From a virus, in IMG/VR virus record IMGVR_UViG_3300045257_000068, positions 1 to 43,818 of that record: a stretch of DNA of 43,818 nt. One strand, given 5' to 3'. The translations under genes and the position numbers were made by a program. This document shows, piece by piece, positions 38,306 through 43,818 of the stretch (positions are counted from its first letter, which is position 1; each line of letters opens with the position of its first letter). The notes beneath the pieces were generated by a model. That model searched no databases and had not been told where the DNA came from. It saw only the letters and a list, made by a program, of their open reading frames with translations.

Positions 38306-38524
38306 TCATCCCGTCGCCTCCCGCATGACCTCGGCAAGGTCAGGACGCAATTCCCGTTTTGGGATTCCAGTCTTTTCGGAGACAAGATCGAGCAGGCTTC
38401 CGTCGATCCTGCGGGCGCCGGTTTCCCAGCGCGAAACCGTGATACTCGTAACCCCAAGCTCTTTCGCCAGCGCGTCTTGCGTCATGTCGCGCTCGTCGCG
38501 GTAGGAACGTAACGGATGGCTCAT
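38306..38524 (-). CDS. XRE-family regulator, Cro-like
   Basis: A 72-residue single-domain HTH protein: MTQDALAKELGVTSITVSRW ETG is the classical XRE helix-turn-helix (about 14-37), then a short helix. It is divergent from the second XRE gene at 38615. Its promoter (38531-38559) puts the expected start point at or beside its ATG, so the mRNA is probably leaderless. Likely the lytic regulator opposing the other XRE protein. Confidence 0.83.
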   Translation of the reverse strand: MSHPLRSYRDERDMTQDALAKELGVTSITVSRWETGARRIDGSLLDLVSEKTGIPKRELRPDLAEVMREATG

Positions 38525-38530
38525 TTCTCT

Positions 38531-38559
38531 CTACTAAACCATTCCGGTAGGACTGTCAA
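38531..38559 (-). promoter_or_regulatory. Leftward early promoter with operator O1 in the spacer
   Basis: Minus strand: perfect -35 TTGACA (38559-38554), 17-base spacer, -10 TAGTAG (38536-38531). The dyad CCTACCGGAATGGTTTAG (38551-38534) fills the spacer and the edge of the -10. Seven bases separate the -10 from the Cro-like ATG. Binding there would block the polymerase. The same arrangement recurs at 39484-39512. Confidence 0.75.
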
Positions 38560-38589
38560 CACCATCATCCGACCACCTTGGCGGGGTGA

Positions 38590-38608
38590 CTTAACCAGCA
38601 CGGTAAGG
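38590..38608. promoter_or_regulatory. Operator-like dyad O2 at the repressor start
   Basis: On the minus strand the 19 bases read CCTTACCGTGCTGGTTAAG, one base longer than O1 but with the same TACCG and TGGTTxAG halves. It ends six bases before the repressor ATG 38615, so it could mediate autoregulation. It covers the TAAGG that serves as ribosome site. Confidence 0.6.
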
Positions 38609-38614
38609 CAAATT

Positions 38615-38938
38615 ATGTCGATGCCGACACGAATCGGGCCGAAAAAGCCCCTGCGCCTCTACATTGCCGAGTGGCGCGAAAACCGGGGTCTGTCCCAGGA
38701 AGAACTCGGGGCGAGATTGGGCCCAGAGGGCGTCTCTGACGTTACTGTGTCCCGGTGGGAGACCGGCAAGCGGAGACCGGATTTAAACGCGCTGGCGGCC
38801 ATCGCTGAGGCTCTGGACATAGATATAAACGACCTCCGGCGCCATCCCGACCAGCCGAGCGCCGATGCCCTGCTCCGAGGGCAGCCCCAGGAAGTCAAAG
38901 ACCAGGCCATCAAGCTCATTCAGGCGATACGGCGATGA
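38615..38938 (+). CDS. XRE-family repressor, CI-like
   Basis: ATG 38615 is preferred; TAAGG is seven bases ahead and longer in-frame starts run into the operator region. The 107-residue product has a clear HTH (RGLSQEELGARLGPEGVSDV, TVSRWETGKRRPDLNALAAI) followed by a second helical region (DINDLRRHPDQ). No LexA-like protease domain is present, so induction would not use RecA-type self-cleavage. Divergent from the Cro-like gene. The next gene overlaps its stop as ATGA. Confidence 0.83.
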   Translation: MSMPTRIGPKKPLRLYIAEWRENRGLSQEELGARLGPEGVSDVTVSRWETGKRRPDLNALAAIAEALDIDINDLRRHPDQPSADALLRGQPQEVKDQAIKLIQAIRR

Positions 38939-39393
38939 AATGGGTTATAGGGCTATGTTGGGCGGTCTTGGCGTGGTCGCCCGCTTCGGCTGACACCTGT
39001 GGACAATTCAAGTCCTGTAGTCGTCATTTCGTGGCAAACGGGGTCTGTAGCGGCCTCGATCAGCTGCCGATCCTTGCCCCGGCATGGGAAGATAAGCCCA
39101 TCCGAATCCGGGCCGTGACCATTGGGCTGCAAATTTCCCCGCGTTGGCGCGATATTATCTTTGGGCGCCCCACAGACGGCTATGTTTTCGCCGGGAATAG
39201 CTACGTTCCCGACATCATGGCGCTCCACTTAGGACCGGGGACCGTAACCAACGTATTGGCGCCCGAAATCGCATTTCTATTGCCGGCCAAGGGGCCAACC
39301 GTTGACGATCACACTCACGTCGATACCCACGTCAATTGCCAAGCGGGCTACCATTTCCGAGCTTGGCTGATCGTCTATTACGATTTCCCATAG
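38935..39393 (+). CDS. Secreted protein coupled to the repressor, 152 aa
   Basis: ATGA overlap with the repressor gene. Residues 1-19 are a signal peptide (MKWVIGLCWAVLAWSPASA) with likely cleavage before DTCG. The mature protein has CGQFKSCSRHFVANGVC, three cysteines in 20 residues, and a second half with DIMALHLGPGTVTNVLAPEI and HVDTHVNCQAGYHF. Because it is co-transcribed with the repressor it would be made in lysogens, as a moron or superinfection-exclusion factor; family unknown. Confidence 0.7.
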   Translation: MKWVIGLCWAVLAWSPASADTCGQFKSCSRHFVANGVCSGLDQLPILAPAWEDKPIRIRAVTIGLQISPRWRDIIFGRPTDGYVFAGNSYVPDIMALHLGPGTVTNVLAPEIAFLLPAKGPTVDDHTHVDTHVNCQAGYHFRAWLIVYYDFP

Positions 39394-39447
39394 GCTTTAA
39401 TCCCTTAGATGACTTGTAACAGCCTGTAAAGCCGCGTCATTTTCAAT

Positions 39448-39465
39448 CCTACCATATTGGCTAAA
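39448..39465. promoter_or_regulatory. Operator-like dyad O3
   Basis: CCTACCATATTGGCTAAA matches the other dyads at CCTACC and TTGG and is 44 bases upstream of O4. A possible promoter around it (TTTTCA 39440-39445, then TAAATT 39462-39467 after 16 bases) has weak elements. Together with O4 it would make a two-site control region for the rightward arm. Confidence 0.55.
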
Positions 39466-39483
39466 TTATTTTCATCAGGGCGC

Positions 39484-39512
39484 TTGCAATTCCTACCGGC
39501 TTGGTTTAGTGT
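39484..39512 (+). promoter_or_regulatory. Rightward early promoter with operator O4 in the spacer
   Basis: -35 TTGCAA (39484-39489), 17-base spacer, -10 TAGTGT (39507-39512). The dyad CCTACCGGCTTGGTTTAG (39492-39509) occupies the spacer and overlaps the -10, as O1 does in the leftward promoter; the two dyads agree in 16 of 18 bases. Transcription would begin near 39519, ahead of the gene at 39538. Confidence 0.72.
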
Positions 39513-39537
39513 GTTCCTCAGAGCAAAGGGGACGCAC

Positions 39538-39765
39538 ATGACCACCACCCTCCAATACGGCCATTGGGGCATCACCGTTTCCACGCGTAACGCCCCGCAC
39601 GATTACGCCCCGGTATCCTGTGAGTTCTTCGCCTATCCGGTCGTAAATGGTCGCGGGCCGATGGATAGCGCCGAAACCGAGCAACAAGCCATTGCCCGGT
39701 GCCGCGAGCTAGGCGGCGAGGTCAAGGGGCCATTCTTTGCCGTGAAAAACCTTCGCGCTTCATGA
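39538..39765 (+). CDS. Hypothetical protein, 75 aa; first gene of the rightward arm
   Basis: ATG 39538 lies behind AAAGGGGAC; upstream in-frame starts would run through the promoter. The product (MTTTLQYGHWGITVSTRNAP, AETEQQAIARCRELGGEVKG) is a compact alpha/beta protein. Its last residues are encoded by the first copy of a 16-base direct repeat, of which the second copy starts the next gene. Function unknown. Confidence 0.65.
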   Translation: MTTTLQYGHWGITVSTRNAPHDYAPVSCEFFAYPVVNGRGPMDSAETEQQAIARCRELGGEVKGPFFAVKNLRAS

Positions 39766-39778
39766 AAAACCTTCGCGC
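39743..39778. repeat. Short direct repeat at a gene junction
   Basis: TGAAAAACCTTCGCGC occurs at 39743-39758 and 39763-39778, 20 bases apart. The first copy encodes the end of one gene (VKNLRAS), the second the start of the next (MKNLRAG). A tandem duplication of about 20 bases explains both. Confidence 0.9.
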
Positions 39779-40040
39779 AGGAATCCTGAACATGGACCCG
39801 CTTTACCTCATCGAACTGGACTACGGAAAGCTCGGCCTGGAAGCCCACGCTTACCGAGATCACACCCGCGCGAAAGTGGTTGACCTCTGCGCGTTTGAAT
39901 ACCGGAACGTCACTCGCATTCTTGAAATCCGCGCAGGCGATTGGAACTCACTGAGCGGAAAGTGGGAGGACATCACCGAAGAGATCATGCGGGAAGCTGA
40001 GTTGATGCGGCGGGATTATCACAGGGAGGCGGCGGAATGA
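39762..40040 (+). CDS. Hypothetical protein, 92 aa
   Basis: The ATG at 39762 overlaps the previous stop (ATGA) but was created by the direct repeat. ATG 39792 (MDPLYLIELDYGKLGLEAHA), behind AGGA, may be the original start, leaving 82 residues. The core reads as a beta hairpin and helices (LIELDYGKLGLEAHAYRD, VTRILEIRAGDW, DITEEIMREAELMRR), a pattern I recall from other alphaproteobacterial phages. Function unknown. Confidence 0.65.
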   Translation: MKNLRAGILNMDPLYLIELDYGKLGLEAHAYRDHTRAKVVDLCAFEYRNVTRILEIRAGDWNSLSGKWEDITEEIMREAELMRRDYHREAAE

Positions 40041-40138
40041 TCGTATTCGCACTCACTCTAGCTGCCGAGGCTGCTTCTCTTGGTTTGTTTATAGCGGCTG
40101 TGTGTCTTTGGGCTTTGGTGTTGGGAGGGATGATCTGA
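40037..40138 (+). CDS. Membrane peptide, 33 aa
   Basis: Overlaps the previous stop as ATGA and the next start as TGATG. The whole product is one or two short hydrophobic segments (MIVFALTLAAEAASLGLFIA, AVCLWALVLGGMI). Overlaps on both sides make it credible in spite of its size. Confidence 0.5.
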   Translation: MIVFALTLAAEAASLGLFIAAVCLWALVLGGMI

Positions 40139-40386
40139 TGGATAATCAAACGCTACCGCCCGAACAGAACGAGCCCGCAGTGGTCAAGTTCAACAGCCCA
40201 TGGCTCGAAGCGCAAGTGAGGCTCTGGATTGTCTCGGTTCACGACGCGATGTTATTTGCCGCCGCGCCCGACATGCTCGCCGCGCTGAAAAGCGTCTACG
40301 CGTCATGGATGGCTGCCAGCGAGGACTTTTTTATCGACGATGATTTGGTCGCCAGAGCAATCGCCAAAGCTGAGGGAGCACCATGA
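40138..40386 (+). CDS. Hypothetical protein, 82 aa
   Basis: ATG 40138 overlaps the previous stop; the longer in-frame start at 40102 lies within the membrane peptide gene. The sequence PWLEAQVRLWIVSVHDAMLF AAAPDMLAALKSVY carries the phage-typical APDMLxALK segment. Function unknown. Confidence 0.62.
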   Translation: MDNQTLPPEQNEPAVVKFNSPWLEAQVRLWIVSVHDAMLFAAAPDMLAALKSVYASWMAASEDFFIDDDLVARAIAKAEGAP

Positions 40387-40574
40387 GCCGCATGTCAGAA
40401 CTCCACGCCAATGCAGCGGTTGTTCTATCTGACCCGGCATTCGATACCTACCGCCTTGAGTGCATCGTGACCGATCTGCGCGGCCATCACCCAGACGATC
40501 TCGATGAGGAGCGCATTTACAAATGCGTCCAAGCCCTCATCAAAATAATGTGTGCCGGAAAGGAAGTAGCATGA
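40383..40574 (+). CDS. Hypothetical helical protein, 63 aa
   Basis: ATGA overlap with both neighbours. The product (MSRMSELHANAAVVLSDPAF, IVTDLRGHHPDDLDEERIYK, CVQALIKIMCAG) is helical and acidic. No family recognised; co-translated with the nuclease gene after it. Confidence 0.6.
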   Translation: MSRMSELHANAAVVLSDPAFDTYRLECIVTDLRGHHPDDLDEERIYKCVQALIKIMCAGKEVA

Positions 40575-41317
40575 GTAACGACGCATTCGCCCGCCACGGC
40601 ATCAAGCACCTGTCGCCGTCCTCGCTGAATATGTGGCGCAACTCTCCCGGCATCTGGGCGCTGAAATATCTCCTGCGGTTGGATGATGGTGGCTCGCCTT
40701 CGATGTGGCGCGGCTCTGCGGTTGAAGCGGGATTAGCAGCAATGCTGCGCGGTGTCGCAGCACCAGAAGCTATCAAGATCGCACGGGATCAGTTCGACCA
40801 GGAAGCGGCGGGCGAAGTCCGAGACGACATAGCAGCGGAACGGGTCATCATCGAACCATGTCTTGCACAGTGCGGGCATTGGATGGGCGTTGCCCCCGGC
40901 CCTCTGAATGCCTCTCAGTTGAAGGTTGAGCACTGGATACACGACGCGGTGAGCGTCCCGGTGATCGGCTATCTAGATTTCGGATTTGACGGGGTAGACA
41001 TCGACCTGAAAACCACCAAGGCGATGCCGAGCGCAGCTCGTCCCGATCATGTCAGGCAAGTCAGTCTCTACCGTGTCGCCCGTAATCGACGCGGCGCCCT
41101 GCTCTATGTGACGCCCAAGAAATTCGCGCAGTACGAGGTTGATGATGCTGCAATGAATGCAGCGTTAGCGGGGCTTCGCGCCGACGCGCTTTCGCTATCG
41201 CGCTTCCTTGCGTCACACCAAGACGCGGAATCCGCTGTGCGTTCGCTTCCGATGGATACCGAGCATTACGCATTCCCAACCGGGATAACCCTTCCTGATT
41301 ATTTGAACGCAGCATGA
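40571..41317 (+). CDS. PD-(D/E)xK nuclease, RecB/Cas4-like phage exonuclease
   Basis: ATG 40571 forms an ATGA overlap, so I use it rather than the in-frame start at 40523. The 248-residue product has RLDDGGSPSMWRGSAVEAGL near the start, the catalytic core VIGYLDFGFDGVDIDLKTTK (Asp136, Asp145, Lys147) and the QxxxY motif QVSLY (Gln163). This is the RecB/Cas4-type nuclease of phage recombination cassettes, probably a 5'-3' or end-resecting exonuclease working with the proteins at 41346-42277. Confidence 0.85.
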   Translation: MSNDAFARHGIKHLSPSSLNMWRNSPGIWALKYLLRLDDGGSPSMWRGSAVEAGLAAMLRGVAAPEAIKIARDQFDQEAAGEVRDDIAAERVIIEPCLAQCGHWMGVAPGPLNASQLKVEHWIHDAVSVPVIGYLDFGFDGVDIDLKTTKAMPSAARPDHVRQVSLYRVARNRRGALLYVTPKKFAQYEVDDAAMNAALAGLRADALSLSRFLASHQDAESAVRSLPMDTEHYAFPTGITLPDYLNAA

Positions 41318-41345
41318 AACTGAAAACTGAAACTGGAGAATGAAA

Positions 41346-41960
41346 ATGGAAATTCCGAAACCGAGCGAAGGCGGGGGAGATTTTGAACTAGCCCCAACGG
41401 GGACGCATCTGGCGATTTGCTATCGAGTGATCGACTTGGGCACCCAGGAAACTACGTGGGAAGGCCAGACCAAACACGCGCACAAGGTTCTGATCGGATG
41501 GGAATTGCCCGACGAGAAGATGAACGACGGGCGGCCCTTCATCATCCAGCAACGCTACACATGGTCGATGCACGAAAAGGCCACGCTGCGGAAACATCTG
41601 GAAGCTTGGCGCGGGACAGCGTTTGTCGAAAAGGATTTCGGCAAGGGCGGGTTCGACATTAAGAACATTCTTGGCAAGCCCTGCGTGATTTCGATTGTTC
41701 ACGCCGAGCACAACGGCAAGACCTACGCGAACATTTCCGGCGTCGGCAAGCTGATGAAGGGGCAGACGGCGCCGGCACAAACCAATCCTTCAGTTTATCT
41801 CTGGCTGCACAAGGATCGGTGGGACCCATCCATCTACGCGACGTTGCCCGAATGGTTGAAAAACACCATTGCGAAAAGTCCTGAGTATCAGGAACTCGCG
41901 TCACCCTCGACCGTCCCAGATGCCGTGGATGAAATGCCAGCAGAGGTCATACCGTTCTAA
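41346..41960 (+). CDS. Putative ssDNA-binding/recombination partner protein
   Basis: ATG 41346 is used since GGAG at 41335-41338 is better spaced than for ATG 41340. The 204-residue product carries the conserved pattern APTGTHLAICYRVIDLG, AHKVLIGWELPDEKM, MHEKATLRKHLEAWRG, FDIKNILGKPCVISIVH and ISGVGKLMKG, a family widespread in alphaproteobacterial phages next to RecB-type nucleases. I think the fold is OB-like and binds single strands; this is recall and context, not proof. Confidence 0.78.
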   Translation: MEIPKPSEGGGDFELAPTGTHLAICYRVIDLGTQETTWEGQTKHAHKVLIGWELPDEKMNDGRPFIIQQRYTWSMHEKATLRKHLEAWRGTAFVEKDFGKGGFDIKNILGKPCVISIVHAEHNGKTYANISGVGKLMKGQTAPAQTNPSVYLWLHKDRWDPSIYATLPEWLKNTIAKSPEYQELASPSTVPDAVDEMPAEVIPF

Positions 41961-42277
41961 TGAGCGACAACCTCCCATTCTCAGAACAATACCGACTTGT
42001 TGCGAAGCAGTGGGTTGACGCTGACGCGGCGGCGAACTTGCTCGAAGAATGCAAGACGCCAACGCTCAGTCAGAAAATGGTCGCGCTTGGCGACATGCCG
42101 GTGAGCCGCGCCGAAATGCTCGTGAAGGCTTCTGACGAATGGCACGAATACATCAAGATCATGGTTGAAGCGAGGAAGCGCGCCAATCTTCTGCGAGCGC
42201 AAAAGGACTACATCGAAATGCGGGCGAAGGAATATCAGTCCGCCGAGGCGTCGAAGCGCGCGGAAATGAGGCTCTGA
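41960..42277 (+). CDS. Conserved recombination-cassette protein, 105 aa
   Basis: A helical protein (LPFSEQYRLVAKQWVDADAA, DMPVSRAEMLVKASDEWHEY, KIMVEARKRANLLRAQKDYI, EMRAKEYQSAEASKRAEMRL) of a family that regularly follows the ssDNA-binding-type gene in related phages. No catalytic residues seen. Single-base overlaps on both sides (TAATG/TGATG type). Probably an accessory factor of recombination. Confidence 0.75.
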   Translation: MSDNLPFSEQYRLVAKQWVDADAAANLLEECKTPTLSQKMVALGDMPVSRAEMLVKASDEWHEYIKIMVEARKRANLLRAQKDYIEMRAKEYQSAEASKRAEMRL

Positions 42278-42627
42278 TGCAAAGACGCCCGCGAGACAAA
42301 GACGAAGCGCACATGAAATTCGTGCGGACACTTCCATGCCTCTTATGCGGCGACAACACCAGCACCGAATGCTGTCACGTCCGCATGGCTGACCGATCCG
42401 TGGCAAAGCCGGTCACTGGAATTGCGATGAAGTGCGACGACCGTTTCACAGTCCCGCTGTGTGGCGCGCACCACAGACAGCAGCACGAACACGGCAATGA
42501 GCATCATTGGTGGACGCTTGCCGGGATAGACCCGATCAAGGTCGCGCTGGCGATCTATTCGGTAAGGCCAGATTACGAAAGAGCGGAAGCGATTGTTTCG
42601 GCGTGTCGTGAACGTGCGGCAGCATAG
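42277..42627 (+). CDS. HNH-like nuclease-fold protein (DUF968-type)
   Basis: A 116-residue protein with PCLLCGDNTSTECCHVRMAD and VPLCGAHHRQQHEHGNEHHW, two Cys/His sets giving a zinc-stabilised HNH-like centre, then WWTLAGIDPIKVAL. The pattern fits the DUF968/Rap family of phage recombination nucleases that cut branched DNA. It lies right after recombination genes. Confidence 0.8.
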   Translation: MQRRPRDKDEAHMKFVRTLPCLLCGDNTSTECCHVRMADRSVAKPVTGIAMKCDDRFTVPLCGAHHRQQHEHGNEHHWWTLAGIDPIKVALAIYSVRPDYERAEAIVSACRERAAA

Positions 42628-42636
42628 GAGGGTTTG

Positions 42637-42930
42637 ATGCTCTACCGTCCAAAGTGGGACAACCAGGCGAGCGCCATCACACTCGAAGGTTTGATCGCAT
42701 GGCTGGAAACGCAAGACCCCGAGCAGACCTACGACAGCTCCGATCACACGGTCTGCATGGTTGCACAGTTCTGCAAAACCATCGGCGTTGAGCCTCCACT
42801 CGTATTAACCGGCGACATTGCCGACATCGCGTTCAGTGGCAAGGAAATCCCATGCACGTTTGGCGATGCGCTTGTGCGGGCCAGGAAGATTGCGCGGGCG
42901 GCATGGAGGACACATGGCGGAAAAACATGA
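42637..42930 (+). CDS. Hypothetical protein, 97 aa
   Basis: ATG 42637 behind TAGGAGGG; the TTG one codon earlier is less likely. The core ASAITLEGLIAWLETQDPEQ, SDHTVCMVAQFCKTIGVEPP and ARKIARAAWRTHG forms a mostly helical small protein of a type seen in other phages. Function unknown. Overlaps the next gene by 17 bases. Confidence 0.7.
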   Translation: MLYRPKWDNQASAITLEGLIAWLETQDPEQTYDSSDHTVCMVAQFCKTIGVEPPLVLTGDIADIAFSGKEIPCTFGDALVRARKIARAAWRTHGGKT

Positions 42931-43111
42931 TCCGAGATTTCTCGTTCTACCGAAGAAATCCGCGTTCAAAGTTGAAACGCATGTTTGTTGCGCCTGCCCC
43001 GATTTGCATTTGGTGCTTTTCGACAAGAAGGGAAAGGCATTTGCTCAGGCAATTTTGCCGACCAAATTTGTCGATGAGCTTCATGAGTTTGTTCACAAGA
43101 AACCTAGCTGA
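42914..43111 (+). CDS. Hypothetical protein, 65 aa
   Basis: ATG 42914 begins MAEKHDPRFLVLPKKSAF; upstream in-frame starts lie inside the previous gene. The product contains THVCCACPDLHLVLFDKKGK and a helical end (FVDELHEFVHKK), so it looks like a small beta-hairpin protein with three cysteines. Function unknown. Confidence 0.6.
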   Translation: MAEKHDPRFLVLPKKSAFKVETHVCCACPDLHLVLFDKKGKAFAQAILPTKFVDELHEFVHKKPS

Positions 43112-43142
43112 CGTTATCAGCCGAGAATGGTAAATCTTTGTT

Positions 43143-43173
43143 TTGATTGCGTAAAAGACTGAAATGTTATGCT
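43143..43173 (+). promoter_or_regulatory. Possible promoter upstream of the DUF6948-like gene
   Basis: TTGATT (43143-43148) and TATGCT (43168-43173) are separated by 19 bases; shifting the -10 to TTATGC gives 18. This lies in a gap of about 110 bases, the largest in the plus arm here, and AT content rises locally. Elements are only moderate. Confidence 0.33.
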
Positions 43174-43220
43174 GCGTTAAACCGCGCGCCTCGGCGGTCC
43201 TCTGGGGCGGGAGAACTGAA

Positions 43221-43529
43221 ATGAATACCCATCCAAATCGCACCAAGCGCACAGGCGAGCGCGCCGTCATGGTGACAACCTCACACAAGGGAGTGTTCTT
43301 CGGCTACGCCAGCAAGACTGATGGCGCGGTCATCAAGCTTCGCCGTGCTCGCAACTGCATCTACTGGCCAACGGCGAACAAAGGCTTTCTCGGCCTCGCT
43401 TCGATTGGCCCGGTTGATGGCGCAAGAATCGGCCCGGCGGCGGACATCGAACTGCGCGACATCACTTGCGTTGCTGAGTGTTCGGAAGAGGCAACGAAAG
43501 CCTGGGAGCTTGCCCCGTGGTCGCGGTAG
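43221..43529 (+). CDS. DUF6948-like small protein, 102 aa
   Basis: I use ATG 43221 (GGGAGAAC ahead) over the in-frame start at 43164. The product carries HKGVFFGYASKTDGAVIKLR, RARNCIYWPTANKGFLGLAS, GARIGPAADIELRDITCVAE and ATKAWELA, which fits the small phage family I recall as DUF6948 with its ARNCIYW core. Function unknown. It precedes and overlaps the repeat-bearing DUF7666-like gene, and the two may be co-translated. Confidence 0.75.
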   Translation: MNTHPNRTKRTGERAVMVTTSHKGVFFGYASKTDGAVIKLRRARNCIYWPTANKGFLGLASIGPVDGARIGPAADIELRDITCVAECSEEATKAWELAPWSR

Positions 43530-43616
43530 CCCAAGCAAAACTTGTCCGGGGCGAAGTCCCGGACGCATTTAAGTCCGGGTACGGGTCCGGGTACGGGGAC
43601 GGGTCCGGGTACGGGT
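43504..43616. repeat. Terminal redundancy of the circular assembly (right copy)
   Basis: Identical to bases 1-113, as described for the left copy. Position 43504 equals position 1, so the unique circle is about 43503 bases if the two repeat versions are treated as one locus. Confidence 0.93.
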
Positions 43617-43818
43617 CCGGGTACGGGTACGGGTCCGGGTACGGGTACGGGTACGGGTCCGGGTACGGGTACGGGTACGGGTCCGGGTACGGGTACGGGT
43701 ACGGGTCCGGGTCCGGGTCCGGGTACGGGTACGGGTCCGGGTCCGGGTACGGGTACGGGTCCGGGTACGGGGACGGGGACGGGTCCGGGTACGGGTCCGG
43801 GTACGGGGACGGGTCCGG
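43517..43818 (+). CDS. Partial second copy of the repeat-bearing DUF7666-like gene
   Basis: GTG 43517 corresponds to GTG 14. The frame runs through 41 hexamer units and is cut by the window end. It is the same locus as 14-712, seen again because the assembly overlaps itself, not a second gene. The unit order differs from the left copy from the eighth unit on. Confidence 0.8.
   Translation, partial: MVAVAQAKLVRGEVPDAFKSGYGSGYGDGSGYGSGYGYGSGYGYGYGSGYGYGYGSGYGYGYGSGSGSGYGYGSGSGYGYGSGYGDGDGSGYGSGYGDGS
43574..43818 (+). repeat. Hexamer minisatellite, right copy (41 units, truncated)
   Basis: The same three hexamers, GGG preceded by TAC, TCC or GAC. As single letters the first twelve units read S-Y-S-Y-D-S-Y-S-Y-Y-S-Y, against S-Y-S-Y-D-S-Y-Y-Y-S-Y-Y on the left. 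Later blocks such as S-S-S-Y-Y-S-S-Y are shared but displaced. This is either real length/order variation or misassembly. Confidence 0.95.

Noticed and set aside
37398-38309. 303-codon minus-strand frame starting in an ATGA overlap with the Cro-like gene
   Set aside because: Composition is Arg/Ser/Pro-rich without motifs, it covers two better-supported genes (37492-37743 and 38028-38300) and the non-coding control segment. Most likely a shadow frame.
39448-39467. Second rightward promoter around operator O3 as a firm call
   Set aside because: The -35 (TTTTCA) and -10 (TAAATT) are weak and 16 bases apart, so only the dyad is listed.
1-43818. CRISPR arrays, insertion sequences, rRNA or tRNA genes
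   Set aside because: No spaced direct repeats, transposase motifs or RNA gene signatures were recognised by reading; a tRNAscan or Infernal run was not possible.

Overview
This window is an essentially complete temperate phage (or prophage-like) genome of about 43.5 kb, assembled as a circle. Bases 1-113 repeat 43504-43616, so the sequence closes on itself inside a GC-rich hexamer tandem repeat. The head genes are of the P22 podovirus type: small and large terminase, 794-residue portal, scaffold, P22-like coat, gp4-like adaptor, gp10-like stabilisation protein and ejection-type proteins. High GC, a 3-TM GTA-type holin, a DUF6456-like regulator and several small conserved families suggest an alphaproteobacterial host, perhaps Rhizobiales; the host is an inference.

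Layout. A plus-strand arm runs from the repressor (38615) through a recombination/nuclease set (39538-43529), across the contig junction, through the repeat-bearing DUF7666-like gene, an excisionase-like gene and a tyrosine integrase (761-2289), and into a long run of small accessory genes with an SPFH/prohibitin protein and a C5 DNA methyltransferase (2438-7687). The minus strand carries, from right to left, a Cro-like regulator (38524), the replication set (37743-34854: DnaA-domain IV protein, VRR-NUC, DUF1376, DnaB-like ATPase), a Q-position regulator (34588-34034), a terminator (33955-33985), a row of tiny genes, then packaging, head, tail, lysis and a DnaQ-like exonuclease, meeting the plus arm tail to tail at 7684-7687.

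Control. Two divergent XRE regulators (38306-38524 minus, 38615-38938 plus) flank a short control region. Four copies of one imperfect dyad (consensus near CCTACCNNNTTGGTTTAG) were found here: two between the regulators and two upstream of 39538. In two cases the dyad lies exactly between -35 and -10, in promoters TTGACA-N17-TAGTAG and TTGCAA-N17-TAGTGT. Rho-independent terminators with UUCG loops bracket a scaffold-coat unit (24028-24054 and 26270-26295).

Most notable. (1) The DNA methyltransferase gene (4484-5212) is overprinted in the +1 frame by a second reading frame that looks like a real protein family, interrupted by a single amber codon. (2) The hexamer minisatellite encodes a (Tyr/Ser/Asp-Gly)n domain, and its two copies at the contig ends differ in unit order. 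(3) A glycosyltransferase/methyltransferase cassette sits inside the head gene module. (4) A secreted protein is coupled to the repressor. (5) A promoter-terminator pair beside the Q-position gene resembles a late antitermination switch. No CRISPR array, transposase, rRNA or tRNA gene was recognised.
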